64,000 bases of DNA from Vicinamibacterales bacterium (GCA_041659285.1 JBAZYO010000011.1:124001-188000), one strand, 5' to 3'. Counted from the first letter of the stretch, positions 1 to 8,195 are shown. Program-made: numbers and translations. Notes: generated from the letters alone by a model not told the origin.

Positions 1-283
1 ATGCCAGCTCGGCGGCCAGTCGCTTCCGGCCTGGCTTCGTGACCGTGTAATAGCGCGCACGTCTGTTGCGATCGGACACAGCCCATTCCGCCTCGACATC
101 ACCATTCAGGAGTAGTCGTCGTAAGGCGGGGTACAGAGAGCTCTCTCCAACGGCGAGGACGTCACTTGAGATGATCTTTAGGCGTTGCGCGATGCCGTAC
201 CCATGGAGTGGTTCCGTCGCCAGCACGCGAAGGATGAGCATGTCCAGAGTGCCCGGCAGGAGTCCGTCAGGAACACGTCCCAT
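1..283 (-). CDS. PadR-family transcriptional regulator, C-terminus cut by window edge
   Basis: The reverse strand from the ATG at 283 reads through to base 1 without a stop, giving 94 residues of a PadR winged-helix domain. Recognisable parts are LLPGTLDMLILRVL (helix 1), EPLHGYGIAQRL, SLYPALRRLLLNGDVEAEW (recognition helix and wing) and RRARYYTVTKPGRKRL. PadR proteins are dimeric repressors; in Acidobacteriota they often sit beside ABC-type permease genes, which would lie left of the window. The gene is divergent from the lipoprotein gene at 423, so 284-422 should hold both promoters. The family call is confident; the ligand and target are unknown. Confidence 0.9.
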   Translation of the reverse strand, partial: MGRVPDGLLPGTLDMLILRVLATEPLHGYGIAQRLKIISSDVLAVGESSLYPALRRLLLNGDVEAEWAVSDRNRRARYYTVTKPGRKRLAAELA

Positions 284-422
284 AGTCCACTCCCATCGAT
301 AATCGATGTATTATGCGCGGCTCGGAATTCTGGTCAATAGAAATCTTGAGCCCAACGGATCAGTTTGAACTCGAGTCGCATTGGGTGTCTGATAGTAGAC
401 CTCCCCAAGAGAGCGAGGACTC

Positions 423-902
423 ATGAGTGCGAGGGCCTGGCTAGCGCCACTTTTGCTTCTCGGTTTGGCTGCGTGTGGTGGAGGTTCAACGAGTCCCACG
501 GGTCCATCAGCTCCCACATCGTTCTTGACGGGGACGTGGCGCGGGACGCTGGTTCTTCAGGTGAACCCTGGCGATCCGCAGGCGCCCCCTCCAACCAGTG
601 GCGCGATGGAGTGGACCTTTGAGGCGCTACCGGAGACAAATCTGCAGTCATTCCGCGCGTCCGTGCGATCAGATCATCCGTGGCTGACCATGACAACGAC
701 CGGTACGACTGCGATCACACCCGGGAACACCGCACCGGCTCAGATCAGCTCCCAAGGCGAGTTCACGTCGCCACGCGGGTGCCGAGGCACGTTTGGAAGC
801 GTCGGACGCGCCGAAACCAGGCAGATTGAGGCTGACTTCACAGGCACGGATTGCGCGGCCGCGACCTTTGCTGGTCGAGTTGTCCTCGTGAAATCAGACT
901 AA
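423..902 (+). CDS. putative lipoprotein, 159 aa
   Basis: The N-terminus is a type II signal peptide with a lipobox (LLLGLAAC at residues 11-18) followed by a Gly/Ser/Thr-rich linker (GGGSTSPTGPS), so the mature protein should be lipidated on Cys18. The mature part is about 140 residues, looks like a small beta-rich domain and contains two Cys (PRGCRGTF and TGTDCAAA) that could form a disulfide. A GAG-GA motif lies 5-10 bases before the ATG. I do not recognise a function. The gene is monocistronic and divergent from padR. Confidence 0.75.
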   Translation: MSARAWLAPLLLLGLAACGGGSTSPTGPSAPTSFLTGTWRGTLVLQVNPGDPQAPPPTSGAMEWTFEALPETNLQSFRASVRSDHPWLTMTTTGTTAITPGNTAPAQISSQGEFTSPRGCRGTFGSVGRAETRQIEADFTGTDCAAATFAGRVVLVKSD

Positions 903-906
903 GGCG

Positions 907-1125
907 CTACTGGTGGTCGGTCCAGAAGCCGTGCAGGTCTGACTTCACTGACTGATACCGGTCGGCGCCGCCCTTAACCTTCGGCAACAGGTCGGGCCGG
1001 TTCGTTTGAAGCCACATCGCGAACTGCAAAACCTGATTGCCGGTCCGCTTCGCCTCATCAGGAAACTGCTGGAACCATAGCTTCCGCAGTTCGCCCCGCC
1101 TATTCGCGTTGTCCACCATCGTCAT
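907..1125 (-). CDS. small hypothetical protein, 72 aa
   Basis: The ATG at 1125 is chosen because it overlaps the TGA of the upstream gene (ATGA), suggesting translational coupling; a longer in-frame extension to 1194 would overlap that gene by more than 70 bases. The product is soluble, with aromatic and basic residues (RRGELRKLWFQQFPDEA, NQVLQFAMWLQTNRPDLL). It resembles a short helical adaptor, but I cannot name a family. It ends 4 bases from the convergent lipoprotein gene. Confidence 0.5.
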   Translation of the reverse strand: MTMVDNANRRGELRKLWFQQFPDEAKRTGNQVLQFAMWLQTNRPDLLPKVKGGADRYQSVKSDLHGFWTDHQ

Positions 1126-1409
1126 CCCACCATTGCCTTCAGCTTTTCCCGCCTCATTCGTTCCCGCGGGTCTTGGACACTTCCATTCAGCCACTGTTTC
1201 AACTGTCCAATTGAGACCTGGTGAGTCACGACCGGCTCTCGGACTTCAATTTCAAACACGTTGGAAACGAAATTGGTGAATCCATCCTTCTTGAAGGCGT
1301 GGACGGCAATGGCTGCCGCCTCGTATAGCGTCTCGGCCGTCACCTGGACGCTTCTTTTCACTCCATCTGGGTCGGTCATCATGACCCTACAGTCCTTGTT
1401 GTACGCCAT
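1122..1409 (-). CDS. small hypothetical protein, 95 aa
   Basis: The start at 1409 (MAYNKDCRVMMTDPDG) is taken because residues upstream of it in the same frame look non-coding and there is no better start. The N-terminal half reads as a small alpha/beta fold with a regularly spaced VQVTAETLYEAAAIAVHAF helix. The C-terminus is basic (PRERMRREKLKAM). It is coupled to the 72-aa gene through an ATGA overlap, so the two probably form a bicistronic unit. The family is not recognised. Confidence 0.5.
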   Translation of the reverse strand: MAYNKDCRVMMTDPDGVKRSVQVTAETLYEAAAIAVHAFKKDGFTNFVSNVFEIEVREPVVTHQVSIGQLKQWLNGSVQDPRERMRREKLKAMVG

Positions 1410-1566
1410 TTGCCGTCGCCGTTCTGGATTATAGCGAACATATGACGAAACAAAGGATTCCCGGGCAATTCGGCCTTTGCCACACCCACCACTGGACAAA
1501 CGCAGCCGACTCTCCCAAACTAGCCACAATTGAACTTGAGTCAGTCCTTCAAGGAAGGGGTTAGGG

Positions 1567-1851
1567 ATGAAACCGACACTGCGAATCCTTCTCGTTTCGG
1601 GTCTCATGCTGCTCGCTGGTTGGACGGTCGGCCGCGCACAAACCAGTTCCCCAGATTTTGAGTTTGTTGTTACGACTGCCTCCACCGAGACTGGCATTGA
1701 CACCTCCGTAAAGTGTGTGAAGGGCTGCAAGCTATCGTGGGTTCAGCGTGGCGTGAATCCGCGAGCGGCGCAACTCGCTAGCTTTGACTTCTCGTGCAAG
1801 GGCGGTACGCATTGCCCATCTGGCGTAATCGGCGGCTGGATTCAAAAGTAA
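1567..1851 (+). CDS. small secreted protein, 94 aa
   Basis: It has a clear Sec signal peptide: a Lys/Arg N-terminus (MKPTLR), a hydrophobic core (ILLVSGLMLLAGWTV) and an AXA-like cleavage site at GRAQ. The roughly 70-residue mature part has four Cys (KCVKGCK, FSCKGGTHC) that probably form two disulfides, and a repeated KG/GG pattern. It is preceded by an AAGGAAGGGG purine tract. It is likely periplasmic; I cannot assign a function. Confidence 0.65.
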   Translation: MKPTLRILLVSGLMLLAGWTVGRAQTSSPDFEFVVTTASTETGIDTSVKCVKGCKLSWVQRGVNPRAAQLASFDFSCKGGTHCPSGVIGGWIQK

Positions 1852-1884
1852 AGGCCCGTTCTCGCTTGCTGAGAGGTTCTCATC

Positions 1885-2055
1885 GACGACGGGAACGATT
1901 TCGAGTCGTCGCATGCGCCAGTATCGAAGTGGTTGTTAGCTAGCCAATTGATCTGCGCGTCAAAGAAGGGGCTCTCCGCGCATCAACTCCACCGCATCAT
2001 CGGCGTCACCTATCGTGCCGCGTGGTTTATGAATCGCCGCTTGCGTCACGATGGC
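1885..2055 (+). mobile_element. IS1595-family transposase fragment
   Basis: Translating from about 1912 gives HAPVSKWLLASQLIC, ASKKGLSAHQLHRIIG and VTYRAAWFMNRRLRH. This closely matches the conserved stretch between the zinc-ribbon and DDE core of IS1595 (ISXO2-like) transposases. No start, no downstream catalytic residues and no inverted repeats were found, so this is a decayed scrap. The next 290 bases (2056-2342) hold no gene that I can support. Confidence 0.7.
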
Positions 2056-2342
2056 AACAGGCGAAGGAACAGACCCGGTGATTGCACTCCGACATGAGTT
2101 GGACATTTTGCGTAGCGATCTAGTCATGCGAAGCGTCATGGACTCAGTTCGCCGCCGTCGACGTCGCAATTAGCAAACCCAGGCGGGCGCTCGAGAGCCT
2201 CGGATTTGTTCATCGCGCGGGAGTCGCCGCGCCTAGTCGAGTGCCAACGCCGCCACGACCTCGCCGACAGCGCTGCCCACCGGACACATGGTCGCGATCT
2301 TCCGCATCGGCATGGCCATGTAGATTTCGAACCGTGCTCGGA

Positions 2343-3104
2343 TTACTGCTTCCTCCTGACTTGGCGTGCGACCGAAGGGACGGGCGATTTGCCGGCGAAC
2401 GGTCTCGGCCACGCAAACGTCGCAGTCAAACGAGGGCACCGATCTCGTAGCGCACTCACGTTGACGAAGGCCTCAAATACTCCAAATGCCTTCAAATCAG
2501 CGGGTATTCCAAGAACCGAGTGAATAAGGCGAACGGCTCCCTTCCATTCGAGCTCCGATGCGGGGCCCTGCATCTCTGTTGCATTCGTGAAATACAGGAA
2601 CACCAGTGCAGCCTGAACACCATTCAGTTTTCTCAGAAAATAGTGGTGAGCGAGGCGGTTCGCGTACTGATAGAACACGCCGTGCCAATCGGCCGAGGCT
2701 CTCGGCGCATAGGCGCGTCTCGCTTCCGCGAGGCTTCGTTGAATCAGCAGCATCGACTCCGGAGTGGCGCGCGACCCCGACGAAGCTGCCTCAGGGATGT
2801 GCGCTTTGGCCTCGACGAAGATGGGAGTGCCATCTGACGCCGTGCCGATGGCGTCCCATACTGGTCCTCGAGCTGGCCAAAAGTCCTTCAAGGCACGACC
2901 CGATAGATACCGCAGACCTGCCAGTGTCAGGGCAGGCTGGTCCCTATACTCTTTAAAGCCGTCACCTTTGAGGGGTGAATGCCACGTAACGGCCAGATGT
3001 CGCTCAATAGCCCCAGAACGTTGAAGAGCCGTCTGGACGAGATTGGGATGGCGGTTAATCGCAATCTGCGGCCAGTGCTGGCTACCGCGTCTCGGAATCG
3101 TCAT
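2343..3104 (-). CDS. hypothetical protein with PD-(D/E)XK nuclease-like motif, 253 aa
   Basis: The middle of the protein has the pattern GPVWDAIGTASDGTPIFVEAKAH. An acidic residue, a beta strand and ExK fit the PD-(D/E)XK phosphodiesterase core, and a Gln-containing helix (LLIQRSLAEARRAY) follows. The rest is mixed alpha/beta, with WHGVFYQYANRLAHHYFLRKLNG and ALVFLYF strands. There is no signal peptide or membrane segment. It stands alone between a transposase scrap and a methyltransferase. The nuclease call is motif-based only; the role could be in restriction or in repair. Confidence 0.55.
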   Translation of the reverse strand: MTIPRRGSQHWPQIAINRHPNLVQTALQRSGAIERHLAVTWHSPLKGDGFKEYRDQPALTLAGLRYLSGRALKDFWPARGPVWDAIGTASDGTPIFVEAKAHIPEAASSGSRATPESMLLIQRSLAEARRAYAPRASADWHGVFYQYANRLAHHYFLRKLNGVQAALVFLYFTNATEMQGPASELEWKGAVRLIHSVLGIPADLKAFGVFEAFVNVSALRDRCPRLTATFAWPRPFAGKSPVPSVARQVRRKQ

Positions 3105-3252
3105 GCCTATTGGTTCTCCGTCGGTTGAGCAAGGTTAGCCTTGACGCGCAGTTTCTTTGAAACGGGTCTTGTGCTTCTGATTGCGCCCAGTCGAACGAAA
3201 CGAGTAGTCAACAACTGAATATCTTCAGTGGCCGCCCTCTGGGGAACATAGG

Positions 3253-4023
3253 CTAGCGATAAATCTTCCACGAACTGAAGGTGTTCTCGACCAGATCGTC
3301 AGCGAACTGGTCTTGAACCCAAGTCTTGAGCTCATGCAGGCATGCCGCGCGCAAGTGCGCTGGCACCCGCCACATATACGAGCACTCCCCGGTGGCGATC
3401 TGCGTGACGAACTGTGACGGGCTGATGGGAGGCAGCGCTTCGCCGGCAATCTCTGCCACGCACCGCAGACCGGAGCGCTGCAGCCAGCGATCCACATCCT
3501 CATCAAAGCGGGCACCTGGATGAAACGGCGTACCGACACCGGCCTGCTCGAAGATCTCCCTCGCCTTGTCACGAACTCGAGCCCACATCTCACGGCCGGT
3601 GCCGTTTCCCCATTCGTACAATATGGGGCCTTGTGCTTTGAGCACTCGCCTCGCCTCACTAAGCATCGTCCGCCAATTTGGAATCAGGTAGACAACCCTC
3701 GCGATGATGACCGCATCGAAGATCTGGCCTCTGAAAGGCGCGGCACCAGCGTCGGCACAGACGACTGACAACAGGCCAGGAGCCGCCTTAGTTCTGAGGG
3801 TGCGCAGCATCTCAGCCGATGTGTCAAGAGCGGTCATCCTGAATCGTCCTTCCGCCATGGGAATCGACACCCGGCCGGTGCCGGCGCCTATTTCGAGGAC
3901 TCGGCTGTATTCAGCCAACCCGGAGGCCATGCAGAGGGCCTCGACCACGTCCTGAGGCAAGCGCCCACCATGGCGCCGGTCGTAGAGTCCTGCATTAGCG
4001 GAGAAATCGACGTTCCCGTCCAT
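3253..4023 (-). CDS. class I SAM-dependent methyltransferase, 256 aa
   Basis: The product has a Rossmann methyltransferase fold. Motif I is VLEIGAGTGRVSIPMA (about residues 42-57), the acidic end of strand 2 is MTALDTS, the motif II/post-II region is VVCADAGAAPFRGQIFDAVII, and a later motif is ARRVLKAQGPILYEWG. This layout is that of Methyltransf_11/25-type small-molecule or lipid methyltransferases; the C-terminal 100 residues would set substrate choice and I cannot predict it. It is preceded by about 150 bp without a gene and is monocistronic. Confidence 0.85.
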   Translation of the reverse strand: MDGNVDFSANAGLYDRRHGGRLPQDVVEALCMASGLAEYSRVLEIGAGTGRVSIPMAEGRFRMTALDTSAEMLRTLRTKAAPGLLSVVCADAGAAPFRGQIFDAVIIARVVYLIPNWRTMLSEARRVLKAQGPILYEWGNGTGREMWARVRDKAREIFEQAGVGTPFHPGARFDEDVDRWLQRSGLRCVAEIAGEALPPISPSQFVTQIATGECSYMWRVPAHLRAACLHELKTWVQDQFADDLVENTFSSWKIYR

Positions 4024-4490
4024 CGTTCGACAGTCTAAGCCAATGCAGCGCTCGGCGCCTCGCGACTGACGAGTGCTCGCTCCGGAAGAAGGTGTGAGTG
4101 ACCTTGAGGTCCCTCACAGAGCTATCGATAAACATCCATCATCCAACCGGGCGCTGACTATAAGGTTCCATCGACCCTTTGAGCGTGCAGCCCTGACGTG
4201 CTTCAACCGCAGCTGGCCGGAGCGAGGAGCACATCGCAACAGGGACATCGTGCGTTGTCCAGCTTGGTAGGTTGCTTCGTCGGAACAGGACCATTGGTCA
4301 GCGGATTCTAACCTCCCTTCCTGGGGGCGTGCCCACTGACCGACCTGTAAGGTTTCAATAGAATCGCGCGTTCAGACGGTATAGGCGACGGCTCCAAGTT
4401 GCCGCGATTCATCGTTCACGCTCGCGCCTCATCGGCTCGTGCGTCCCGCCCTTGTTCCGTGCGTCATACCGACACACGCGAACGTAGCCA
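4024..4490. other. gene-free spacer left of the plasmid-like cassette
   Basis: No convincing coding region, RNA gene or insertion-sequence end is visible. The segment divides ordinary single genes on the left from the cassette of plasmid/ICE-like genes that starts at 4534, so it may hold the left junction of that cassette together with its promoter. Confidence 0.4.
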
Positions 4491-4520
4491 ACGCTACCGG
4501 TTCAGGCCCGTAGCGTTTTT
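4491..4520 (+). promoter_or_regulatory. hairpin plus T-tract in the leader of the small cassette gene
   Basis: A 7-bp perfect stem (ACGCTAC at 4491-4497, GTAGCGT at 4510-4516) is followed by five T. It resembles an intrinsic terminator, but it lies only a few bases before the ribosome-binding site (CAGGAGG, 4521-4527) and start codon (4534) of the next gene. It could therefore terminate upstream transcription or act as a leader attenuator. Confidence 0.5.
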
Positions 4521-4533
4521 CAGGAGGCCCATC

Positions 4534-4854
4534 ATGTCCAAAGGCAATGGCGAAGTGGTGTCTGTGAAGATTCTCCGTAACGAATCCGGCAGTCCCAAGG
4601 GGAAGCTGGCTGATGCGGAGGTGATCTTCGAAGCCGGTAGCGGCCCGTTCAACGGTCTGCGTCTTCTCGGCTTCGCGGTTTGGGAACGTCCAACCGGAGG
4701 GAAGAACGTGACGTTCCCAGCTCGGACGTACTCCGTGAACGGAGAACGCCGCAGCTTCTCACTGTTGCGCCCCGCAAATGGCGAGGCCGGTGTGCAGGAC
4801 GCGATTCGGCAGTGCATCCTCGACGCGTACAGCCGCGTCGAGCAGCCTGCCTGA
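4534..4854 (+). CDS. small SpoVG-like hypothetical protein, 106 aa
   Basis: The ATG at 4534 has a strong CAGGAGG 6 bases upstream. The protein begins with a beta strand (EVVSVKILRNESG) and continues GKLADAEVIFEAGSGPFNGLRLLGFAVWE, then KNVTFPARTYSVNGERRSFSLLRP. This strand order, and the phrase '...VTFPAR...' where SpoVG has its '...FVAMPSR' strand, suggest a SpoVG-like nucleic-acid-binding fold, but that is a visual comparison only. It is the first gene of a cassette that carries a DUF932 protein, a common context on plasmids and integrative elements. Confidence 0.6.
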   Translation: MSKGNGEVVSVKILRNESGSPKGKLADAEVIFEAGSGPFNGLRLLGFAVWERPTGGKNVTFPARTYSVNGERRSFSLLRPANGEAGVQDAIRQCILDAYSRVEQPA

Positions 4855-4873
4855 CGCGTTCAATACGTCTCTG

Positions 4874-4899
4874 GCGGTCGGGCCTCAGGGCCCGGCCGC
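4874..4899. repeat. GC-rich hairpin in cassette spacer
   Basis: An 11-bp stem (GCGGTCGGGCC at 4874-4884 and GGCCCGGCCGC at 4889-4899, one wobble pair) with a 4-base loop lies just after the stop codon at 4854. There is no T-tract. It is similar in position to the hairpins at 6094-6134 and 7302-7326 between later cassette genes. Confidence 0.55.
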
Positions 4900-4937
4900 T
4901 TGAGCCGACTTCATTCCGTAACCGACAGGACTTGCTT

Positions 4938-6056
4938 ATGGATACCGCCGTTCGCGCCACTGCCGAGAGACCGCACCCGCACCTGCGTCCAGCCGACGCG
5001 GCCCAGACGCTTAGCGTGACGGTCACCTATGACCTCTCCGAAGCGGGTCGCAAGGCCTCACTGCTCTCCGGTGGTGATGGCCGCGGGCGCCAGCAGTTCA
5101 CGACTCCAGTCCCCATGTCCAGGTTGCACCTGGTCAACGTCGATACGACGGGCGTCGCGCGATTGAAACTGCGACCGCGATTCGAACTCGGCGCCAACGA
5201 GCGCGTCGTTCGGCATGACGCGTTTCCGACCTACGACGCGCCGCCGACTGTCGAAGATCTGTTTCGGGATGCGGCGCGGAATCACGAGCTCGAGCGGCTG
5301 TTCCAGGCTCAGCGGAATACTTGGCGCTCGCAGCGGCGAGAAGCCGACCAGGATCGCCGTTCCCAAGCCGCGCGCGAGTTCCTGTCCAGCCCAGAACAGC
5401 GGGCGATGGTTCACCCTGCTCCGAGTCCCTCCCGGTGCTTCCTGGCTACACCGAATGGCCGAGTGATGTTTGATGTCACGTCCGATGTCGGACCAGCGCG
5501 CGAAGTTCCCGCCGAGGCCCATCGGCGATTCCGTGCGGACGTGGCCGCTCGTCGCCAGCGCAACCTGACCCAGCGCGCCGACCAACTGGCGCTCCACGAG
5601 CAGAAGACCGAAGCCGCTCGCGAATGGATCGCGCTCAGGGGCAGCGCCGAACAGCAGGCGCGGTCGGCGGCCGGAGTGTTGCCGCTGGACGAAGTAATCG
5701 CGGCGATGACGGACGAGGCATTTCAGGCCGTCGCGGAATTGCCCCGATACGAGATGGACGGATCGGAGAGACTCCAAACCCATCTACGGGACGCCCTCGG
5801 CGACCCGAACGTGATTGTTGCGCCAGCCGACCTGATGGTTAAGTCCGCGGACGCGAGCGGCGCGACTGCCGGCCAGTGGGCGGTCATCAAGCACTTGCAG
5901 TCTGCGCTGCCAGATGCCACGGTCAAACTGCGCGAGCACCGGTTGTCTTCGCGGCGGTACGAGCGCCCTTACGAGCTGGTGATCTTCGGTGCCCTGGTAA
6001 CGAGGCGGGTGGGTCCGTTCAACCTTCGTCGCGAGTTCGCCGTGCCGGGCAGGTAA
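4938..6056 (+). CDS. hypothetical cassette protein, 372 aa
   Basis: The ATG at 4938 follows an AGGA at 4927-4930; earlier in-frame starts would run through the preceding gene. The N-terminal ~100 residues look beta-rich (LSVTVTYDLSEAG, SRLHLVNVDTTGVARLKLRP). Residues ~130-260 are charged and helical, probably coiled coil (ELERLFQAQRNTWRSQRRE, RRQRNLTQRADQLALHEQKTEAARE). The C-terminus returns to alpha/beta (GQWAVIKHLQSALPDATVKLREH). There is no membrane segment. I do not recognise the family. Its place between the SpoVG-like gene and DUF932 suggests a maintenance or host-interaction function on a mobile element. Confidence 0.65.
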   Translation: MDTAVRATAERPHPHLRPADAAQTLSVTVTYDLSEAGRKASLLSGGDGRGRQQFTTPVPMSRLHLVNVDTTGVARLKLRPRFELGANERVVRHDAFPTYDAPPTVEDLFRDAARNHELERLFQAQRNTWRSQRREADQDRRSQAAREFLSSPEQRAMVHPAPSPSRCFLATPNGRVMFDVTSDVGPAREVPAEAHRRFRADVAARRQRNLTQRADQLALHEQKTEAAREWIALRGSAEQQARSAAGVLPLDEVIAAMTDEAFQAVAELPRYEMDGSERLQTHLRDALGDPNVIVAPADLMVKSADASGATAGQWAVIKHLQSALPDATVKLREHRLSSRRYERPYELVIFGALVTRRVGPFNLRREFAVPGR

Positions 6057-6093
6057 GCCGCCGCGCACTGAGCTTCGCGTCTGATCTCTCGCC

Positions 6094-6134
6094 GTGGCCA
6101 TTCCGGCCACTCCTCCGCATCGCCCGATGCGGAG
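6094..6134. repeat. two adjacent perfect hairpins before the DUF932 gene
   Basis: GTGGCC (6094-6099) pairs with GGCCAC (6105-6110). Immediately after, CTCCGCATCG (6113-6122) pairs with CGATGCGGAG (6125-6134). Both are perfect and lie 40-90 bases upstream of the start codon at 6182. There is no T-tract, so an mRNA-processing or stabilising role is as likely as termination. Confidence 0.6.
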
Positions 6135-6181
6135 CTACTCACCACTGTCGCCACATCGGCCACATTCAAAGGAGTAACTGT

Positions 6182-7288
6182 ATGCACGCTATTGGTGTAT
6201 CGGCTGTCAACGCGCTCACCGCTCACAAAGAGTGGGCCGCTCGGCCGCCCGACGAACGATTCGATTCGGTTCGTGCCCTCTACGAAGCCGCGCACAATCG
6301 CCGGCTCAGGACTGAGGAGCATCGTGTTGAGACCCGTGAGTTGGCGTTACAGGCTGGACCTGACGAACGTCTCGCTCTGAGGAGCGGATGCGCCGAGCCG
6401 GCGGCCTTGACGCACTGGAGCTTCGAGCAGCTCGCCACCATCGCCGGCGCGCCGCCGAAGTATCTCCGCACCCTACCCGCGACGATCGCCGCAGCGGCCA
6501 TCAATCATGGGTTACAGCGACAACCGCGGCTGCAGCACCAGCTGTTTGCCGATCGTGTCGCACCTTGGACCGTGAGGGCGATGACATCGCCTCGATACGC
6601 ACGCGTCCACCACGACGAGCTCGCCAGACGGATGCTCGACCTGACGTCCACGCATCCTGCCTGGCACCTGCCGCTCGGCTACAAGGGCGGTGTCTTCGGC
6701 GCGGAGCGCGTGCCGACCGGCGCATACCTGGGGGATCGAGACATGTTCCTGTTTCTGGTGGATGGCAATCGCGACATCGACGATCCAACGGACGCCTCTC
6801 ACTCGGGGCTGTTCCGTGGGTTGATCCTTCGCAACAGCGATGTCGGCGCCGCAGCCCTCACCCTTGATGTGTTCCTATTCCGTGCGGTCTGCGGAAACCA
6901 CATCATCTGGGGCTTCCAACATGTCGCGAGCTTTCGGCGTCGCCATATCGGCGCGTCGATACAGGATGCCTGGTCCGACTCCCTTCAGGGTGTTCGGGCG
7001 GCGTTGGATGCAGACACCGATGCCGATACGGCGGTGATCGTGAAGGCGGCGACCTCAGAGATCGCCGCTACCCGTGAGCAGGTTATTCAGAGCGTGACCC
7101 AGCGGCTCGATTTGCCGCAGAAGCACGCTGCTGAAGCGTATGACATCGCCGAGGCGACCGAGACCAACCCCCGCTCAGTGTGGGGCTACGTCCAGGGTCT
7201 CACCAGGCTCAGTCAGCGCACACCGTGGCAGGACGGTCGCTTTGTCCTGGACCGTGCTGCTGGCAGTTTGCTGGCTACGGTTCAATAA
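6182..7288 (+). CDS. DUF932 (plasmid/phage-like) protein, 368 aa
   Basis: The ATG at 6182 has AAAGGAG 6 bases upstream. The order of motifs fits DUF932: an N-terminal helical region (HWSFEQLATIAGAPPKYLRTLP), a core with AMTSPRYARVHHDEL, and the characteristic FRGLILRNSDVGAAALTLDVFLFRAVCGNHIIWG stretch (GNH/NxI motif). A helical C-terminus follows. DUF932 proteins are encoded almost always on plasmids, phages and integrative elements and some are linked to replication or anti-defence; no activity is firmly established. The length is normal for the family. It is the best marker that 4.5-9 kb is mobile-element derived. Confidence 0.85.
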   Translation: MHAIGVSAVNALTAHKEWAARPPDERFDSVRALYEAAHNRRLRTEEHRVETRELALQAGPDERLALRSGCAEPAALTHWSFEQLATIAGAPPKYLRTLPATIAAAAINHGLQRQPRLQHQLFADRVAPWTVRAMTSPRYARVHHDELARRMLDLTSTHPAWHLPLGYKGGVFGAERVPTGAYLGDRDMFLFLVDGNRDIDDPTDASHSGLFRGLILRNSDVGAAALTLDVFLFRAVCGNHIIWGFQHVASFRRRHIGASIQDAWSDSLQGVRAALDADTDADTAVIVKAATSEIAATREQVIQSVTQRLDLPQKHAAEAYDIAEATETNPRSVWGYVQGLTRLSQRTPWQDGRFVLDRAAGSLLATVQ

Positions 7289-7301
7289 CCGTGGCACTTC
7301 A

Positions 7302-7438
7302 CCGTGCGGGCCAAGTGCCCGCACGGACCTTTTCGCGGTTGACGGGCCATCGCACTTCAGATTGTGTGGCTCGCCTCCTCGCCGTCAAGGCTCTTCGCTT
7401 CGCTTCGACCTGACCTCGTCAGGCTTCGGCCTTGACGG
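7302..7438. repeat. hairpin-rich spacer (three stems, one nested)
   Basis: CCGTGCGGGC (7302-7311) pairs perfectly with GCCCGCACGG (7317-7326) and is followed by ACCTTTTC, a plausible terminator for the DUF932 gene. Further on, CCGTCAAGGC (7382-7391) pairs perfectly with GCCTTGACGG (7429-7438). Nested inside it is CCTGAC (7409-7414) with GTCAGG (7418-7423), flanked by repeated CTTCG units. The whole 7289-7526 spacer has no gene and could encode a structured RNA leader. Confidence 0.6.
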
Positions 7439-7526
7439 ACGACTCGTCGAGCCATTGGAGCAATTATGCGATGTCCCGGCGCACCTGCCCGGCATCGGAC
7501 TCCGATCACCTTCGCAGGTTATCGCC

Positions 7527-7907
7527 ATGTCCGATACATCTTCGGTTCCCAGTATCCAAGTCACGATTGGTCGGCAGACGCGGCTGTATCACGCATTTGT
7601 AACAACAGCGCCGGCAAGCCTTGACGCACCCTCAACGCTGACCCTCTACGAGGGACCACTGATCAACGTGGTCGCATTTGCGCTGGATTCGACTCCCCTG
7701 CATGCCAGCAAGGCCAGAACGCCGGCGCGGCTAATCCTCATCGACACAGCCGAGCTGTCGTGGCAGAAGGCAAGCTGCAGGGCCCAGGCGCATCGACTGA
7801 CGCCGGCCGATCCGGTGCTGGTCGGATTCAACACGCTGCAGGAATGGCTCTGGCGACGCCTCCAGCGCCCACAGAAGGCGGGTTCAACTCGCATCGCGAC
7901 GTCCTAA
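7527..7907 (+). CDS. hypothetical cassette protein, 126 aa
   Basis: The start at 7527 (MSDTSSVPSIQVTIG) is chosen because the long in-frame extension upstream crosses the hairpin spacer and looks non-coding. A short alpha/beta protein without signal peptide or membrane segments; visible segments are YEGPLINVVAFALDSTP, ARLILIDTAELSW and VGFNTLQEWLWRRLQRP. The family is not recognised. It is followed 12 bases later by the HTH gene, with which it is probably co-transcribed. Confidence 0.55.
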   Translation: MSDTSSVPSIQVTIGRQTRLYHAFVTTAPASLDAPSTLTLYEGPLINVVAFALDSTPLHASKARTPARLILIDTAELSWQKASCRAQAHRLTPADPVLVGFNTLQEWLWRRLQRPQKAGSTRIATS

Positions 7908-7919
7908 GGGGAACCGCCC

Positions 7920-8195
7920 ATGGACACCGCATCAGTTGGAATCGACGAGCCTTTTGCGGAGCGCCACTATACGGTCGCCGAGCTGGCAACCATGTGGAAT
8001 CTATCCAGCGAGTTCGTTCGGCAGATTGTTCAGCATGAGCCTGGCGTGACCGAATGGGTTAGACAGCAGCCAGGCCGCCGACGGTATCGAGTGCTGCGGG
8101 TCCCGCAGTCGGTCGCCGAGCGGGTATACCGCCGCGCGTTGGGCAAGGCGCGGGCAGAAGCCGGCGCTGGCGTCGGGACTAGCCGGGCGCGGTGA
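7920..8195 (+). CDS. small helix-turn-helix DNA-binding protein, 91 aa
   Basis: It contains HYTVAELATMWNLSSEFVRQIVQHEPGVTEW followed by RRRYRVLRVPQSVAERVYRRAL. This is the layout of MerR-like/excisionase (HTH_17-type) proteins: a 'T-V-x-E-L-A' first helix, a recognition helix and a basic wing. AAGGGG lies 8 bases before the ATG. In a mobile-element cassette such a protein usually controls excision or local transcription. The C-terminus is Arg/Ala/Gly-rich. No recombinase accompanies it here, so a regulator is more likely than a true excisionase. Confidence 0.75.
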   Translation: MDTASVGIDEPFAERHYTVAELATMWNLSSEFVRQIVQHEPGVTEWVRQQPGRRRYRVLRVPQSVAERVYRRALGKARAEAGAGVGTSRAR

